Shown here: piece by piece, positions 15,197 to 23,095 of the stretch | Layout of the letters: every line of letters begins with the position of its first letter | Position numbering within the stretch: the first letter of the stretch is position 1 | Assembly: GCF_014837035.1 (NCBI RefSeq) | Contig: NZ_JACSPS010000002.1 | Location: 851,100-901,105 of the forward strand | Reading direction: 5' to 3' | DNA length: 50,006 nt | Origin: Kaistella pullorum | GTDB taxonomy: Bacteria > Bacteroidota > Bacteroidia > Flavobacteriales > Weeksellaceae | The notes under the pieces: generated by a model | Database searches by the model: none | What the model was told of the DNA's origin: nothing | Seen by the model: only the letters and a program-made list of their open reading frames with translations | Made by a program: the position numbers and the translations under genes

Positions 15197-15288
15197 ATCA
15201 TAAAAATTTATATTTTTCCAATTAAAAGACAAATTCCCACTTCTTTTTCCTGTTCAAGCACTGCATTTGTAAAACTAAACACAATACC

Positions 15289-16110
15289 ATGAACACACTT
15301 AAACTAAAATCGAAAAACGCAGCGGTTTTCACGCTGTGTGAGATGCTCAGTAAATTAGGCTACCCCATCAGGATTTCAAATTCTTTTACGACTGAGGTGG
15401 ATGCAGCCGTGAAAGATTTCCAGAAAAAAAACGCGCTTGTTGTAGATGGCGTGGTAGGTATGAAAACCTGGCAAGTACTGCTGGATAAGAGTAGTAAGAT
15501 CTTCAAGACGAACGATCTTTTCCTCAGCGAGCAGGATCTGAAAGATTTTGCTAAAAGTTTTAATCTTGAACTCGCCGCGGTGAAAGCCGTAAACGAGGTG
15601 GAAAGTTGCGGAAAGGGTTTTTTGATAAACGGCAAACCAAAAATCCTTTTCGAAGGGCATATTTTCTGGCAACAACTTAAGAAAAGAGCCTTGAAACCGG
15701 AAAAAATGCTGACCAGTTCAAATAGAAACGTGCTTTATGAAAAATGGACCAAAGCCTTCTACCTGGGCGGCGCGAAAGAATATGACCGACTTGATGAAGC
15801 GATCGCCATCAGCAGCGATCCCAAAGTAAAAGAGGCCGCGCTGGCTTCATGTTCGTGGGGCAGTTTCCAGATCATGGGATTTCATGCGAAAAGCTTGGGA
15901 TACGCATCTGTGCAGGATTTTGTAGACCGAATGCACATTCATGAACGCGAACATCTGAAAGCGTTCGGCAAATTTTTGGAGATCAACAATATCATGACCG
16001 ATCTCCGCAACAAGAACTGGGCGAATGTTGCGAAGAAATATAACGGTCCGGCCTATAAGCAGAACAAATACGACGAAAAATTGCGGAAAGCGTACGAGAA
16101 ATATTCGTAA
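15289..16110 (+). CDS. Phage-type endolysin: peptidoglycan-binding domain plus N-acetylmuramidase
   Basis: This 273-residue protein has two domains. Residues about 5-66 are a PG_binding_1 helical repeat (VKDFQKKNALVVDGVVGMKTWQVL). Residues about 90-270 are an N-acetylmuramidase domain (DUF3380 family) with the catalytic-Glu region AVNEVESCGKGFL and KPKILFEGHIFW. It should cut the MurNAc-GlcNAc bond of peptidoglycan. There is no signal peptide, which is the norm for endolysins released through a phage holin. No holin, spanin or phage structural gene is nearby, so it looks like a lone or domesticated phage gene. It converges on purA, sharing a bidirectional terminator. Confidence 0.88.
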   Translation: MNTLKLKSKNAAVFTLCEMLSKLGYPIRISNSFTTEVDAAVKDFQKKNALVVDGVVGMKTWQVLLDKSSKIFKTNDLFLSEQDLKDFAKSFNLELAAVKAVNEVESCGKGFLINGKPKILFEGHIFWQQLKKRALKPEKMLTSSNRNVLYEKWTKAFYLGGAKEYDRLDEAIAISSDPKVKEAALASCSWGSFQIMGFHAKSLGYASVQDFVDRMHIHEREHLKAFGKFLEINNIMTDLRNKNWANVAKKYNGPAYKQNKYDEKLRKAYEKYS

Positions 16111-16123
16111 ACCGATTATAATG

Positions 16124-16150
16124 AAAAAAAGCTGCGGAATCCGCAGCTTT
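16124..16150. terminator. Bidirectional terminator between endolysin and purA
   Basis: AAAGCTGCGG (16128-16137) pairs with CCGCAGCTTT (16141-16150). A T-rich stretch follows on the plus side and an A run precedes it, so it can end transcription from both convergent genes. Confidence 0.9.
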
Positions 16151-16156
16151 ATATTT

Positions 16157-17443
16157 TTAGAATAATTCTTTCCTGATGATGTTCTGGCTTCTTTCCGGCC
16201 CTACCGAAACCAGATAAACATTGATCCCGAGATGGTGCTCAATAAACTCGATATACTTTTTCGCGTTTAGCGGCAATTCGTCATAGCTTCGTGCATGCGT
16301 GATGTCCTCGTCCCAACCTTCAAGTTCTTCGTAAATAGGCTCGTAATTGTAAAGTTTGGTTGTAGATGATGTGAAATAATCGATGATCTTGCCGTCTTCG
16401 GTGCGGTATTTCGTCGCGATTTTAAGCGGAGAAATCCCTGAAAGCACATCCAGTTTTGTAATTACTAAATTATTGATCCCGTTGATCATCGTGGCGTGTT
16501 TCAGCGAAACCAAATCCAGCCAACCCGTTCTGCGCGGTCTTCCGGTGGTAGCTCCAAATTCAAAACCAATTTTTCTGATCTTTTCGCCCAATTCGTTATC
16601 AAGCTCCGTGGGGAAAGGACCTTCGCCGACACGCGTGGTGTAAGCTTTGGCTACGCCGATGAGATTTTGCAGACTTGTCGGTGGAACGCCGGCGCCTGAA
16701 CATACGCCGCCGGTTGTAGGAGAAGATGACGTAACGAACGGATAGGTCCCGAAATCAATATCGAGCATGGCAGCCTGCGCACCTTCGAACAAAATATTTT
16801 TGTTATCACGAATCGCCTCGTTCAGCTCCACTTCCGTATCCACAATGCGGTCCCGAAGTTTCTCACCAAGTTGCAGGAATTCGTTATAAATTTCATCAAA
16901 CTCCAGTGCTGGCTTCTCAAAATATTTCTCGAAGAGCGAATTTTTTATCTTTAAATTTTTCTGGATTTTTTCAGCTAAGACCTCCGGATTCAGCAAATCA
17001 ATCATGCGGATGCCCACACGCGCGATCTTGTCTTCATAGCACGGTCCGATGCCTTTTTTCGTGGTTCCGATGTGGGTTCCGCCCGCCTCTTCCTCACGGT
17101 ACGTGTCGAGTAAAATATGGTAGGGCATGATGACATGCGCGCGGCGGCTTATGAAAACGTGGTCTGTTTTAAGACCTTTTTCTTCGATCTGACCAATTTC
17201 TTTCAGGAAAGCTTTAGGGTTCACCACCACACCATTTGCGATGATACATTTGCCCCTGCATTGCAAAACACCCGACGGCAAAAGGTGCAAAACAAACTTC
17301 TCTTCTCCCGCGTAAACGGTATGGCCGGCGTTATCGCCGCCCTGAAAGCGTACCACATAATCAGATTTAGCTGAAAGGACATCGGTTATCTTGCCCTTAC
17401 CTTCATCGCCGTACTGCAGACCCACCACCACGTATGTTGACAT
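16157..17443 (-). CDS. purA: Adenylosuccinate synthetase
   Basis: This enzyme joins IMP and aspartate with GTP to form adenylosuccinate, the first committed step to AMP. The 428-residue length is typical. The GTP-binding GDEGKGK motif is at 12-18 and GDNAGHT follows. The characteristic GTTKKGIGPCYEDK, TRVGEGPFPTE and GRPRRTGWLD blocks are present. I start at the ATG at 17443 (MSTYVVVGLQYGDEG). The upstream in-frame extension to 17557 crosses the promoter and has no family counterpart. It is divergent from the hpt-adk-obgE group. Confidence 0.97.
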   Translation of the reverse strand: MSTYVVVGLQYGDEGKGKITDVLSAKSDYVVRFQGGDNAGHTVYAGEEKFVLHLLPSGVLQCRGKCIIANGVVVNPKAFLKEIGQIEEKGLKTDHVFISRRAHVIMPYHILLDTYREEEAGGTHIGTTKKGIGPCYEDKIARVGIRMIDLLNPEVLAEKIQKNLKIKNSLFEKYFEKPALEFDEIYNEFLQLGEKLRDRIVDTEVELNEAIRDNKNILFEGAQAAMLDIDFGTYPFVTSSSPTTGGVCSGAGVPPTSLQNLIGVAKAYTTRVGEGPFPTELDNELGEKIRKIGFEFGATTGRPRRTGWLDLVSLKHATMINGINNLVITKLDVLSGISPLKIATKYRTEDGKIIDYFTSSTTKLYNYEPIYEELEGWDEDITHARSYDELPLNAKKYIEFIEHHLGINVYLVSVGPERSQNIIRKELF

Positions 17444-17470
17444 AAAATATTGGTTTAATATTGGTTTGTG

Positions 17471-17502
17471 CAAAAATAGATTATTAAAAAAAGGCAGGCA
17501 AA
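17471..17502 (-). promoter_or_regulatory. Promoter of purA
   Basis: On the minus strand TATTTTTG (17471-17478) is preceded by TTTG (17499-17502) with 20 nt between, a canonical Bacteroidota arrangement. The leader is about 20 nt. Confidence 0.75.
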
Positions 17503-17530
17503 GAATAAGGAGGATTTTATAGTTATGAAA

Positions 17531-17544
17531 TTGAGTAATCTCAA
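17531..17544. promoter_or_regulatory. Dyad TTGAG-TAAT-CTCAA between purA and hpt promoters
   Basis: A 5-bp perfect inverted repeat with a 4-nt spacer is placed between two divergent purine-gene promoters. It is a possible operator but too short to be convincing alone. Confidence 0.25.
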
Positions 17545-17590
17545 GATTAGACCACAAAATCTTTAGAAAAAAAATTCCTTAAAAAATGCC

Positions 17591-17598
17591 TAAATTTG
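17591..17598 (+). promoter_or_regulatory. Promoter of hpt
   Basis: TAAATTTG matches the -7 consensus exactly. It overlaps the upstream in-frame ATG at 17586, which rules out that start and supports the ATG at 17616 with a leader of about 12 nt. Confidence 0.6.
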
Positions 17599-17615
17599 CG
17601 CTTTGGAAAAAACCT

Positions 17616-18170
17616 ATGGAATCAATTCAAATTCACGACAAAACCTTTATCCCTTACCTGCGGGATGCAGAAATACAGGAAATCGTAAAAGCCACAGCGC
17701 AGAAAATCTATGAAGATTACAAAGACGAAACACCCATTTTCGTTGGCGTACTGAATGGCGTGATCATGTTTTTTTCAGACCTGCTGAAGCACTATCCCGG
17801 CAAATGCGAGATTGCCTTCATACAGATGAGTTCTTACGCCGGCACGCAGTCTACGGGAATTGTGTACCAAAAAATGGAACTTACGAAAGACATCAAAGAC
17901 CGTCACATTATTTTGGTTGAAGACATCGTGGACACAGGAAATACGGTGGAAAGTCTGTTTAAATATTTTACGGAGACGCAACGCCCAAAATCTGTGAAAC
18001 TGGCTTCATTTCTGCTTAAGCCTGATGTGTATAAGAAAGATTTTAAGCTGGATTACATCGGAAAAGAAATCCCAAACAAATTTGTTCTCGGCTACGGCTT
18101 GGATTATGATGAACTGGGCCGCAACCTTAAAGACCTGTATCAGCTTGAAGAAGGCAGAATAAATGAATAA
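17616..18170 (+). CDS. hpt: Hypoxanthine phosphoribosyltransferase
   Basis: This purine salvage enzyme transfers phosphoribose from PRPP to hypoxanthine or guanine to give IMP or GMP. At 184 residues it has the usual size. The PRPP-binding loop is ILVEDIVDTGNT, with the acidic pair and Thr in place. GVLNGVIMFFSDL is the pyrophosphate-loop region. The start at 17616 gives MESIQIHDK. The upstream ATG would place the promoter inside the gene. It leads a plus-strand group with adk (53 nt) and obgE (62 nt). Confidence 0.95.
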   Translation: MESIQIHDKTFIPYLRDAEIQEIVKATAQKIYEDYKDETPIFVGVLNGVIMFFSDLLKHYPGKCEIAFIQMSSYAGTQSTGIVYQKMELTKDIKDRHIILVEDIVDTGNTVESLFKYFTETQRPKSVKLASFLLKPDVYKKDFKLDYIGKEIPNKFVLGYGLDYDELGRNLKDLYQLEEGRINE

Positions 18171-18223
18171 TTAACGTCAATTCAAGGCCACACATAAAAA
18201 TGTCAAATTTTCAATAAATAATA

Positions 18224-18802
18224 ATGATAAACATCGTTCTCTTCGGTCCTCCGGGTAGCGGCAAAGGCACACAGGCGCAGCATCTGATAGAAAAATATAA
18301 CCTAAAACAGATTTCAACAGGCGACCTCTTCCGTTTCAATATGAAAAATGAAACTGAACTTGGCAAAATGGCCAAATCCTATATAGACCAGGGACATTTA
18401 GTTCCGGACCAGGTGACCACGGATATGCTGATTGAAGAATTAAGAAAAACCACAGATACCGAAGGTTTTATTTTTGATGGTTATCCGCGCACCACGAATC
18501 AAACGGAAGCACTGGAAAAAATCGTAAAAGACCAGTTGGATGCAGAAATTACAGTTTGCCTTTCCCTGGTTGTAGATGATGAAGTGCTGGTGCAGAGACT
18601 TCTGAAAAGAGGTGAAACCAGCGGCCGGACTGACGATTCTAACGAAGAAATTATTCGGAACCGCATCAAAGAATATTACCTGAAAACAGCCGAAGTAGCA
18701 GAACTGTACAAGCAGCAGGGTAAATATGTAGAGGTAAATGGCGTGGGAGAGATAGATGAAATTTCGGCCAAACTTTTTGCCGAAGTAGACAAAGTAAAAT
18801 AA
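18224..18802 (+). CDS. adk: Adenylate kinase
   Basis: This enzyme interconverts ATP plus AMP with two ADP. It has 192 residues, the short form with a reduced LID and no zinc-binding cysteines. The P-loop is GPPGSGKGTQ (8-17). The AMP-binding STGDLFR and the FDGYPRT block are present, and the LID lies around KRGETSGRTDD. It lies between hpt and obgE on the same strand, and this trio is common in Bacteroidota. Confidence 0.97.
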   Translation: MINIVLFGPPGSGKGTQAQHLIEKYNLKQISTGDLFRFNMKNETELGKMAKSYIDQGHLVPDQVTTDMLIEELRKTTDTEGFIFDGYPRTTNQTEALEKIVKDQLDAEITVCLSLVVDDEVLVQRLLKRGETSGRTDDSNEEIIRNRIKEYYLKTAEVAELYKQQGKYVEVNGVGEIDEISAKLFAEVDKVK

Positions 18803-18864
18803 TTTGAGACTGTCTTTAGCTTCATAGCAGAACATTCTTCAAATTCAATAAATATCAGATATAA

Positions 18865-19848
18865 ATGTCAAATTTCGTAGATTACGTAAAGATCCACTGC
18901 AAAAGTGGCCATGGCGGTGCAGGCTCAGCGCACCTTCGCCGTGAAAAATATATTCCCAAAGGCGGTCCCGATGGTGGCGACGGCGGGCGCGGCGGCCACG
19001 TGATCATGAAAGGTAACGCGCACGAATGGACGCTGCTGCCACTGCGTTTTACACGTCACATCAAAGCTGAACGTGGGCAAAACGGCTCCAAAAACCAGCT
19101 TACCGGCGCGTACGGCGAAGATGTTTATATCGAAGTTCCCATTGGCACCATCGCGAAAAATGAAGACGGTGAAGTAATCGCTGAAATCCTGGAAGACGGC
19201 CAGGAAATCATCCTGATGCACGGCGGAAAAGGCGGTTTAGGTAATGAACATTTTAAGTCAGCAACCAATCAGACGCCGCGCTATGCGCAGCCAGGGTTGC
19301 CCGGTGAGGAAGGTTATATCACTTTTGAGCTTAAATTATTGGCAGACGTTGGTCTTGTCGGCTTTCCGAATGCCGGAAAATCTACTTTGTTGGCAGCGGT
19401 TTCCGCAGCGAAGCCTAAAATTGCAGATTACGCCTTCACCACGCTTACACCGAATCTCGGGATCGTAGATTACCGGAATTACAAATCTTTCGTAATGGCC
19501 GATATTCCTGGCATCATCGAAGGTGCGGCGGAAGGTAAAGGCTTGGGACACCGATTTTTGAGACATATCGAACGTAACTCTATTTTACTTTTCCTTATTC
19601 CGGCGGATGCTGAAGATTATTTGAAAGAATTTGAGATTCTCGAGAATGAACTTAAAAAATTCAATCCCGAGCTTTTAGATAAAGATTTCATTGTTTCGGT
19701 CTCTAAAGCAGATATGCTGGATGAAGAATTAAAGAAGGAAATTTCAGGTAAATTCCCTGAAAACCGCCAGCCAATCTTCTTTTCAGCGGTTACTCAGGAA
19801 GGCTTGATGGAACTTAAAGATGCAATCTGGAAGAAACTGCACGGATAA
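18865..19848 (+). CDS. obgE: Obg/CgtA GTPase
   Basis: This ribosome-associated GTPase acts in large-subunit assembly and stress control. The N-terminal Obg fold (1-158) is glycine-rich ([13 protein letters not shown], then [11 protein letters not shown]). The G domain starts with GFPNAGKST (G1), followed by [17 protein letters not shown] (G3) and a degenerate SKAD for G4. The 327-residue form lacks the C-terminal OCT extension found in Bacillus. The gene is followed by a short intrinsic terminator. Confidence 0.97.
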   Translation: MSNFVDYVKIHCKSGHGGAGSAHLRREKYIPKGGPDGGDGGRGGHVIMKGNAHEWTLLPLRFTRHIKAERGQNGSKNQLTGAYGEDVYIEVPIGTIAKNEDGEVIAEILEDGQEIILMHGGKGGLGNEHFKSATNQTPRYAQPGLPGEEGYITFELKLLADVGLVGFPNAGKSTLLAAVSAAKPKIADYAFTTLTPNLGIVDYRNYKSFVMADIPGIIEGAAEGKGLGHRFLRHIERNSILLFLIPADAEDYLKEFEILENELKKFNPELLDKDFIVSVSKADMLDEELKKEISGKFPENRQPIFFSAVTQEGLMELKDAIWKKLHG

Positions 19849-19871
19849 ACCAATTCAGATAAAAACACAGG

Positions 19872-19895
19872 CCGGACTCAGTTCCGGTTTTTTTT
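19872..19895 (+). terminator. Terminator of hpt-adk-obgE
   Basis: CCGGA (19872-19876) pairs with TCCGG (19883-19887), followed by eight T. It lies 23 nt past the obgE stop. Confidence 0.75.
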
Positions 19896-19932
19896 GGAAT
19901 AGTAGTTGAGATGGCTTTTGAAAAATTTAAAA

Positions 19933-20418
19933 ATGAAATTAATAGCAGCCCTTTTTTCCGCTTTAGTTCTAATGGCCTGCACGGCCGGTAATGCTTCTAA
20001 ATATTCAAAAATTGAGTATGAAGCCGGCGCTTGCTTTGGTTTTTGTCCGATTTATAAAATGACTGTGAATCCAGATCGCACTGCGGTGATTGATGCTGAA
20101 AGGTTCACATTTACAGAAGGCCGTTCAAAAGACGAATTTTCCGGACCAAAAGAAGGGATTTTCACAGCCACCATCACACCAACTGACTATCAAAAAATGA
20201 TCTCAATGCTCGACGACCTTGATGTGAAGACGCTGAAAACCTATTACGGCAACAAAAATGTAACCGACCTCCCTACTTCAAAACTTAGAATTACTTTTGC
20301 TGACGGCAGCACAAAAGAGATCGAAGATTACGGAAAACACGGCACCGAAAAACTGCAGATGTTTTATGAATTTGTAGAAGGCCTGCGCAAAACCCAAACC
20401 TGGACGAAAGTTGACTGA
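19933..20418 (+). CDS. DUF6438 lipoprotein
   Basis: This is a 161-residue protein with signal peptide and lipobox LVLMAC. The DUF6438 mark is the sequence GACFGFCPIYKMTV after the start of the mature part, with two cysteines that could form a disulfide. The rest is beta-rich (KLRITFADGSTKEIEDYG). The ATG at 19933 is chosen because it begins a clean signal peptide. An in-frame ATG at 19906 would add nine residues. The function of the family is unknown. It stands alone between the obgE terminator and the hairpin at 20470. Confidence 0.8.
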   Translation: MKLIAALFSALVLMACTAGNASKYSKIEYEAGACFGFCPIYKMTVNPDRTAVIDAERFTFTEGRSKDEFSGPKEGIFTATITPTDYQKMISMLDDLDVKTLKTYYGNKNVTDLPTSKLRITFADGSTKEIEDYGKHGTEKLQMFYEFVEGLRKTQTWTKVD

Positions 20419-20448
20419 AAGGCGTTTCCCTGCTAAATTTATTTAGTT

Positions 20449-20456
20449 TATCTTTG
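20449..20456 (+). promoter_or_regulatory. Promoter-like box upstream of the RhlE helicase
   Basis: TATCTTTG is an exact TAnnTTTG match. It is the only one I see in the 210-bp gap before the helicase gene, and it lies upstream of a strong hairpin. Confidence 0.45.
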
Positions 20457-20469
20457 CCAAACGAAAAAT

Positions 20470-20494
20470 TCCTTCCTGCGCGGAAGGATTTTTT
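20470..20494 (+). terminator. Hairpin with T run, terminator of DUF6438 or leader attenuator
   Basis: TCCTTCC (20470-20476) pairs with GGAAGGA (20482-20488) around TGCGC, followed by six T. It fits a terminator for the DUF6438 gene. It also lies only 13 nt downstream of a promoter box that would serve the helicase. Confidence 0.7.
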
Positions 20495-20632
20495 ATGAAC
20501 GGGGTCATTCTTGATGAAAAAACTGCCACGCAGTATCCTGGAAATTTCACGGTTTCCATTTTCATTCACTCGCTTCATTACTTAAAGAATGACACTGTCA
20601 TTTTTAATTTAATCAAAAAACAATTCATTTGA
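20495..20632 (+). CDS. Possible 45-residue leader peptide before the RhlE helicase
   Basis: An ATG directly after the hairpin T run opens a 45-codon frame (MNGVILDEKTATQYPGNF...). Its TGA overlaps the TTG start of the helicase by four bases (TTGA). I recognise no family. The coupling-type overlap and position suggest a leader, but a random open frame of this length is quite possible. Confidence 0.25.
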   Translation: MNGVILDEKTATQYPGNFTVSIFIHSLHYLKNDTVIFNLIKKQFI

Positions 20633-21882
20633 ACTTCAACGATTTAAACCTTATTGATCCTATCGCCAAAGCGCTTCAGGAGGAAGGTTACACGCAGCCG
20701 ACGCCCATTCAGGCGAAAGCAATCCCAAGCATTTTACAGGGTCGCGATCTCCTGGGAACCGCACAAACCGGAACCGGAAAAACCGCCGCATTTGCAATCC
20801 CTATTTTGCAGAACCTTACCGAGAAAGACCTTCGGAACAACAATATCAAAGCCTTAATTCTGACGCCAACGCGCGAGCTCGCCATCCAAATTGAGGAGAG
20901 TTTCAATGCGTACGGCCGACATTTGCGCCTGAGAAACCTCGTGGTTTTCGGTGGTGTGAAGCAGGGCGCACAGGAAACTTCACTAAAACGCGGAGTAGAT
21001 ATCCTGGTAGCTACTCCTGGAAGATTGCTCGATTTCATTTCACAAGGCATCATCTCGCTAAAACATCTTGAAATTTTCGTTCTTGATGAAGCTGACCGTA
21101 TGCTCGATATGGGTTTCGTACACGATGTGAAGCGGATTATCAAACTTTTACCGCCGAAAAGACAAACCCTGTTTTTCTCGGCTACTTTTCCGGATGAGAT
21201 CAGCAAACTTGCCAATTCGATGCTTACCAATCCCGTAAAAGTGGAAGTTGCGCCGGTTTCTGCAACTGCCGACACCATACAGCAAAAGGTATATTTTGTA
21301 GAAAAGGAAAACAAGCTAGACTTGCTGACCCACATCCTGAAAAACGACATTTCAGATTCAGTACTCGTATTTTCGAGAACGAAACACGGAGCCGACAAAA
21401 TAGCACGTAAACTTCAGTCGCATAAGATCTCCGCTGAAGCCATTCACGGTAACAAATCCCAGAATCAGCGGCAGAACGCACTTAATAATTTCAAATCCGG
21501 CAAAACACGGATTTTGGTCGCTACAGATATTGCAGCACGCGGGATTGATATTGACGAACTGAAATATGTGGTGAATTTTGAACTTTCTGACGTATCTGAA
21601 ACTTATGTTCACCGAATTGGCAGAACTGGCAGAGCAGGTGCAGACGGCAGCTCGATCTCATTTGTTGATGGCTTGGACCTATTAAACCTGAAAAGCACGG
21701 AGAAACTGATCGGGAAGAAAATCCCGGTTGAAAAAGATCATCCTTTCCACACCGATAATCTTGTGGCAGAAAAGCGGGATTCGAACAACAAACCTTTCAC
21801 ACCGCGCCCAAAACCGCAGGCAAAAGAAAATATCGGCTACAAAAAGCCAAAGAACAAGAGCAATTTTTCGAGAAATAAATAG
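20629..21882 (+). CDS. DEAD-box RNA helicase, RhlE type
   Basis: This is a 417-residue ATP-dependent RNA helicase. Q motif region GYTQPTPIQ, Walker A AQTGTGKT, PTRELA, DEAD box VLDEADRMLD, SAT, and motif VI HRIGRTGRAG are all intact. The C-terminus is a short basic tail (KPKNKSNFSRNK). The N-terminus MNFNDLNLIDPIAKAL aligns with RhlE proteins right at the TTG start, which supports TTG as the real start codon. It is one of two DEAD-box genes in the window; the other is the longer CsdA-like gene at 28-29.7 kb. Confidence 0.93.
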   Translation: MNFNDLNLIDPIAKALQEEGYTQPTPIQAKAIPSILQGRDLLGTAQTGTGKTAAFAIPILQNLTEKDLRNNNIKALILTPTRELAIQIEESFNAYGRHLRLRNLVVFGGVKQGAQETSLKRGVDILVATPGRLLDFISQGIISLKHLEIFVLDEADRMLDMGFVHDVKRIIKLLPPKRQTLFFSATFPDEISKLANSMLTNPVKVEVAPVSATADTIQQKVYFVEKENKLDLLTHILKNDISDSVLVFSRTKHGADKIARKLQSHKISAEAIHGNKSQNQRQNALNNFKSGKTRILVATDIAARGIDIDELKYVVNFELSDVSETYVHRIGRTGRAGADGSSISFVDGLDLLNLKSTEKLIGKKIPVEKDHPFHTDNLVAEKRDSNNKPFTPRPKPQAKENIGYKKPKNKSNFSRNK

Positions 21883-21914
21883 ATCAGTCAAAAACCTCTC
21901 AATTTTATATACTG

Positions 21915-21945
21915 CCCTGGTGAACCTTAACTCATCAGGGTTTTT
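21915..21945 (+). terminator. Terminator of the RhlE helicase gene
   Basis: CCCTGGTGA (21915-21923) pairs with TCATCAGGG (21932-21940) with one G-U pair, followed by five T. It touches the stop codon of the convergent membrane-protein gene. Confidence 0.85.
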
Positions 21946-23095
21946 AATTTTTAGTCAGTTTTTCAATTTGAAATTTGCTTTCAATGTAATTTATAAACTC
22001 GAAGACCAAAAATGGCAGAGGTATAATAAGATAATTCGCTCCTTCCCAACTCCTAAAATCAAATTCAGTTTGAACAAGATCTGCATATGCAAGCGGCAGC
22101 GTGAGAAGCAGCAGCACTGCTAAAACACTAAGATTAAGTGCGTATTTTTCAACTTCTACCCTTTTGTAGATTACGAACAGACCAACAAGGACAGCAAGAA
22201 AGAGCAGCAATAAATAAATCCCACCAAACATATTGAACGCTTTTGAAATGAGGTGAATCGGTTGAAAATAATCATTTACCAGATAGTAGAAAATATTGAA
22301 AAAACAATAAACGGATGACGAAATAACCAATAAAATCAGTGAACTTTTAAAGTGAGATTTTCTCAGCAGCAAAAAATACATCAAAGGCAGAAACCCAAAA
22401 ATTATTCTGGATGAAGCTACAACACCAAGCAAAATGGAGATGAAAATTAGCAAGAGAAAATTCATGTCCCTTCTCAAATAGTATGAAATCAAGAGATGTA
22501 CGGCAAACAGCGCCGCCGAAAGAGGAAGCAGGTCATGCCCGTTAATCAGAAGTTCCACAAAGACCATAGAGGACGTAAAAAGGAGACAGAAAACACTGGC
22601 AAAATGATTGCCTTTCGTTTTTCTTAAAAATCCCACGGCTAAACTTATATAACTAGCGCCAAAAAGCCAGTAAGCATTAAACAGCACGAACGGTGAATTA
22701 AAAATGACCCACGCCGGCCCAGGACTTATCGGTTCTTTCGGACTTATTGAAACATCATACAAAGTACCACCGCTCAGGAAAGACTGCGCTGCTAAAATAA
22801 AAGCGTCATCACCCGTAGAACCGGGATTTTTGCGCAGACTTACTATAGGATAAGCAAAGCAAACTACTGCGATGGTCATCGTAATGAAAATGAGCCAAAA
22901 AGCCTCAGTTCTGATTTTCAGATTAGCTATCCAGCGGATACTAAGAAAGACGCCAACGGATAATAATAAGTATGTCAGGTATAAATTTGGCAAATCTAAC
23001 TTAAGAAATATCCTCAGTGAAGGGAGAAGAACAACTAGGCTGTACAAAAGCACTGCAGCGGCAAGTTTCCAGTTGTAAACCGTTCGACCCCTCAT
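21944..23095 (-). CDS. Polytopic membrane protein, GT-C glycosyltransferase-like
   Basis: This 383-residue protein has about ten hydrophobic membrane segments and no soluble domain. After the third segment it has an external loop with GDDAF (about 95-99), then AAQSFLSGGTLYDVS and EPISPGPAWVIFNSPF. That layout, an acidic motif in an early loop followed by a Leu-x-x-Gly-x-x-x-Tyr-like run and a GPxW block, is seen in GT-C enzymes that use polyprenyl-phosphate sugars, such as GT87-like mannosyl- and arabinosyltransferases. The similarity is by pattern only. The ATG at 23095 shares one base with the tatD stop (TGATG), so the two are co-translated. A GTG three bases earlier is less likely. Confidence 0.6.
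   Translation of the reverse strand: MRGRTVYNWKLAAAVLLYSLVVLLPSLRIFLKLDLPNLYLTYLLLSVGVFLSIRWIANLKIRTEAFWLIFITMTIAVVCFAYPIVSLRKNPGSTGDDAFILAAQSFLSGGTLYDVSISPKEPISPGPAWVIFNSPFVLFNAYWLFGASYISLAVGFLRKTKGNHFASVFCLLFTSSMVFVELLINGHDLLPLSAALFAVHLLISYYLRRDMNFLLLIFISILLGVVASSRIIFGFLPLMYFLLLRKSHFKSSLILLVISSSVYCFFNIFYYLVNDYFQPIHLISKAFNMFGGIYLLLLFLAVLVGLFVIYKRVEVEKYALNLSVLAVLLLLTLPLAYADLVQTEFDFRSWEGANYLIIPLPFLVFEFINYIESKFQIEKLTKN

Larger units (their letters stand above)
14945..15288. other. AT-rich intergenic region between tonB and endolysin
   Basis: This 344-bp stretch is clearly richer in A/T than its surroundings and holds no convincing gene. It contains a dyad next to tonB (14986-15009), a TTATTTACA resembling a DnaA box (about 15065-15073), and a TAATTTTG promoter box facing the endolysin (15189-15196). 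I see nothing else definite in it. Confidence 0.6.

Noticed and set aside
14023..15288. Chromosome replication origin
   Set aside because: DnaA-box dyad, AT-rich DNA and parAB are suggestive, but dnaA is absent, no parS was found, and gene strands to the right of 22 kb do not follow the expected polarity. Kept only as a finding to test.
15289..16110. Prophage
   Set aside because: Only one phage-type gene is present, with no structural, integrase or holin genes and no attachment-site repeats.
17444..17557. N-terminal extension of purA by 38 residues
   Set aside because: It crosses a canonical promoter, and no PurA family member has it; the ATG at 17443 begins the conserved N-terminus.
17586..17615. 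Upstream ATG for hpt
   Set aside because: The -7 box TAAATTTG lies within it, so it cannot be part of the mRNA from that promoter.
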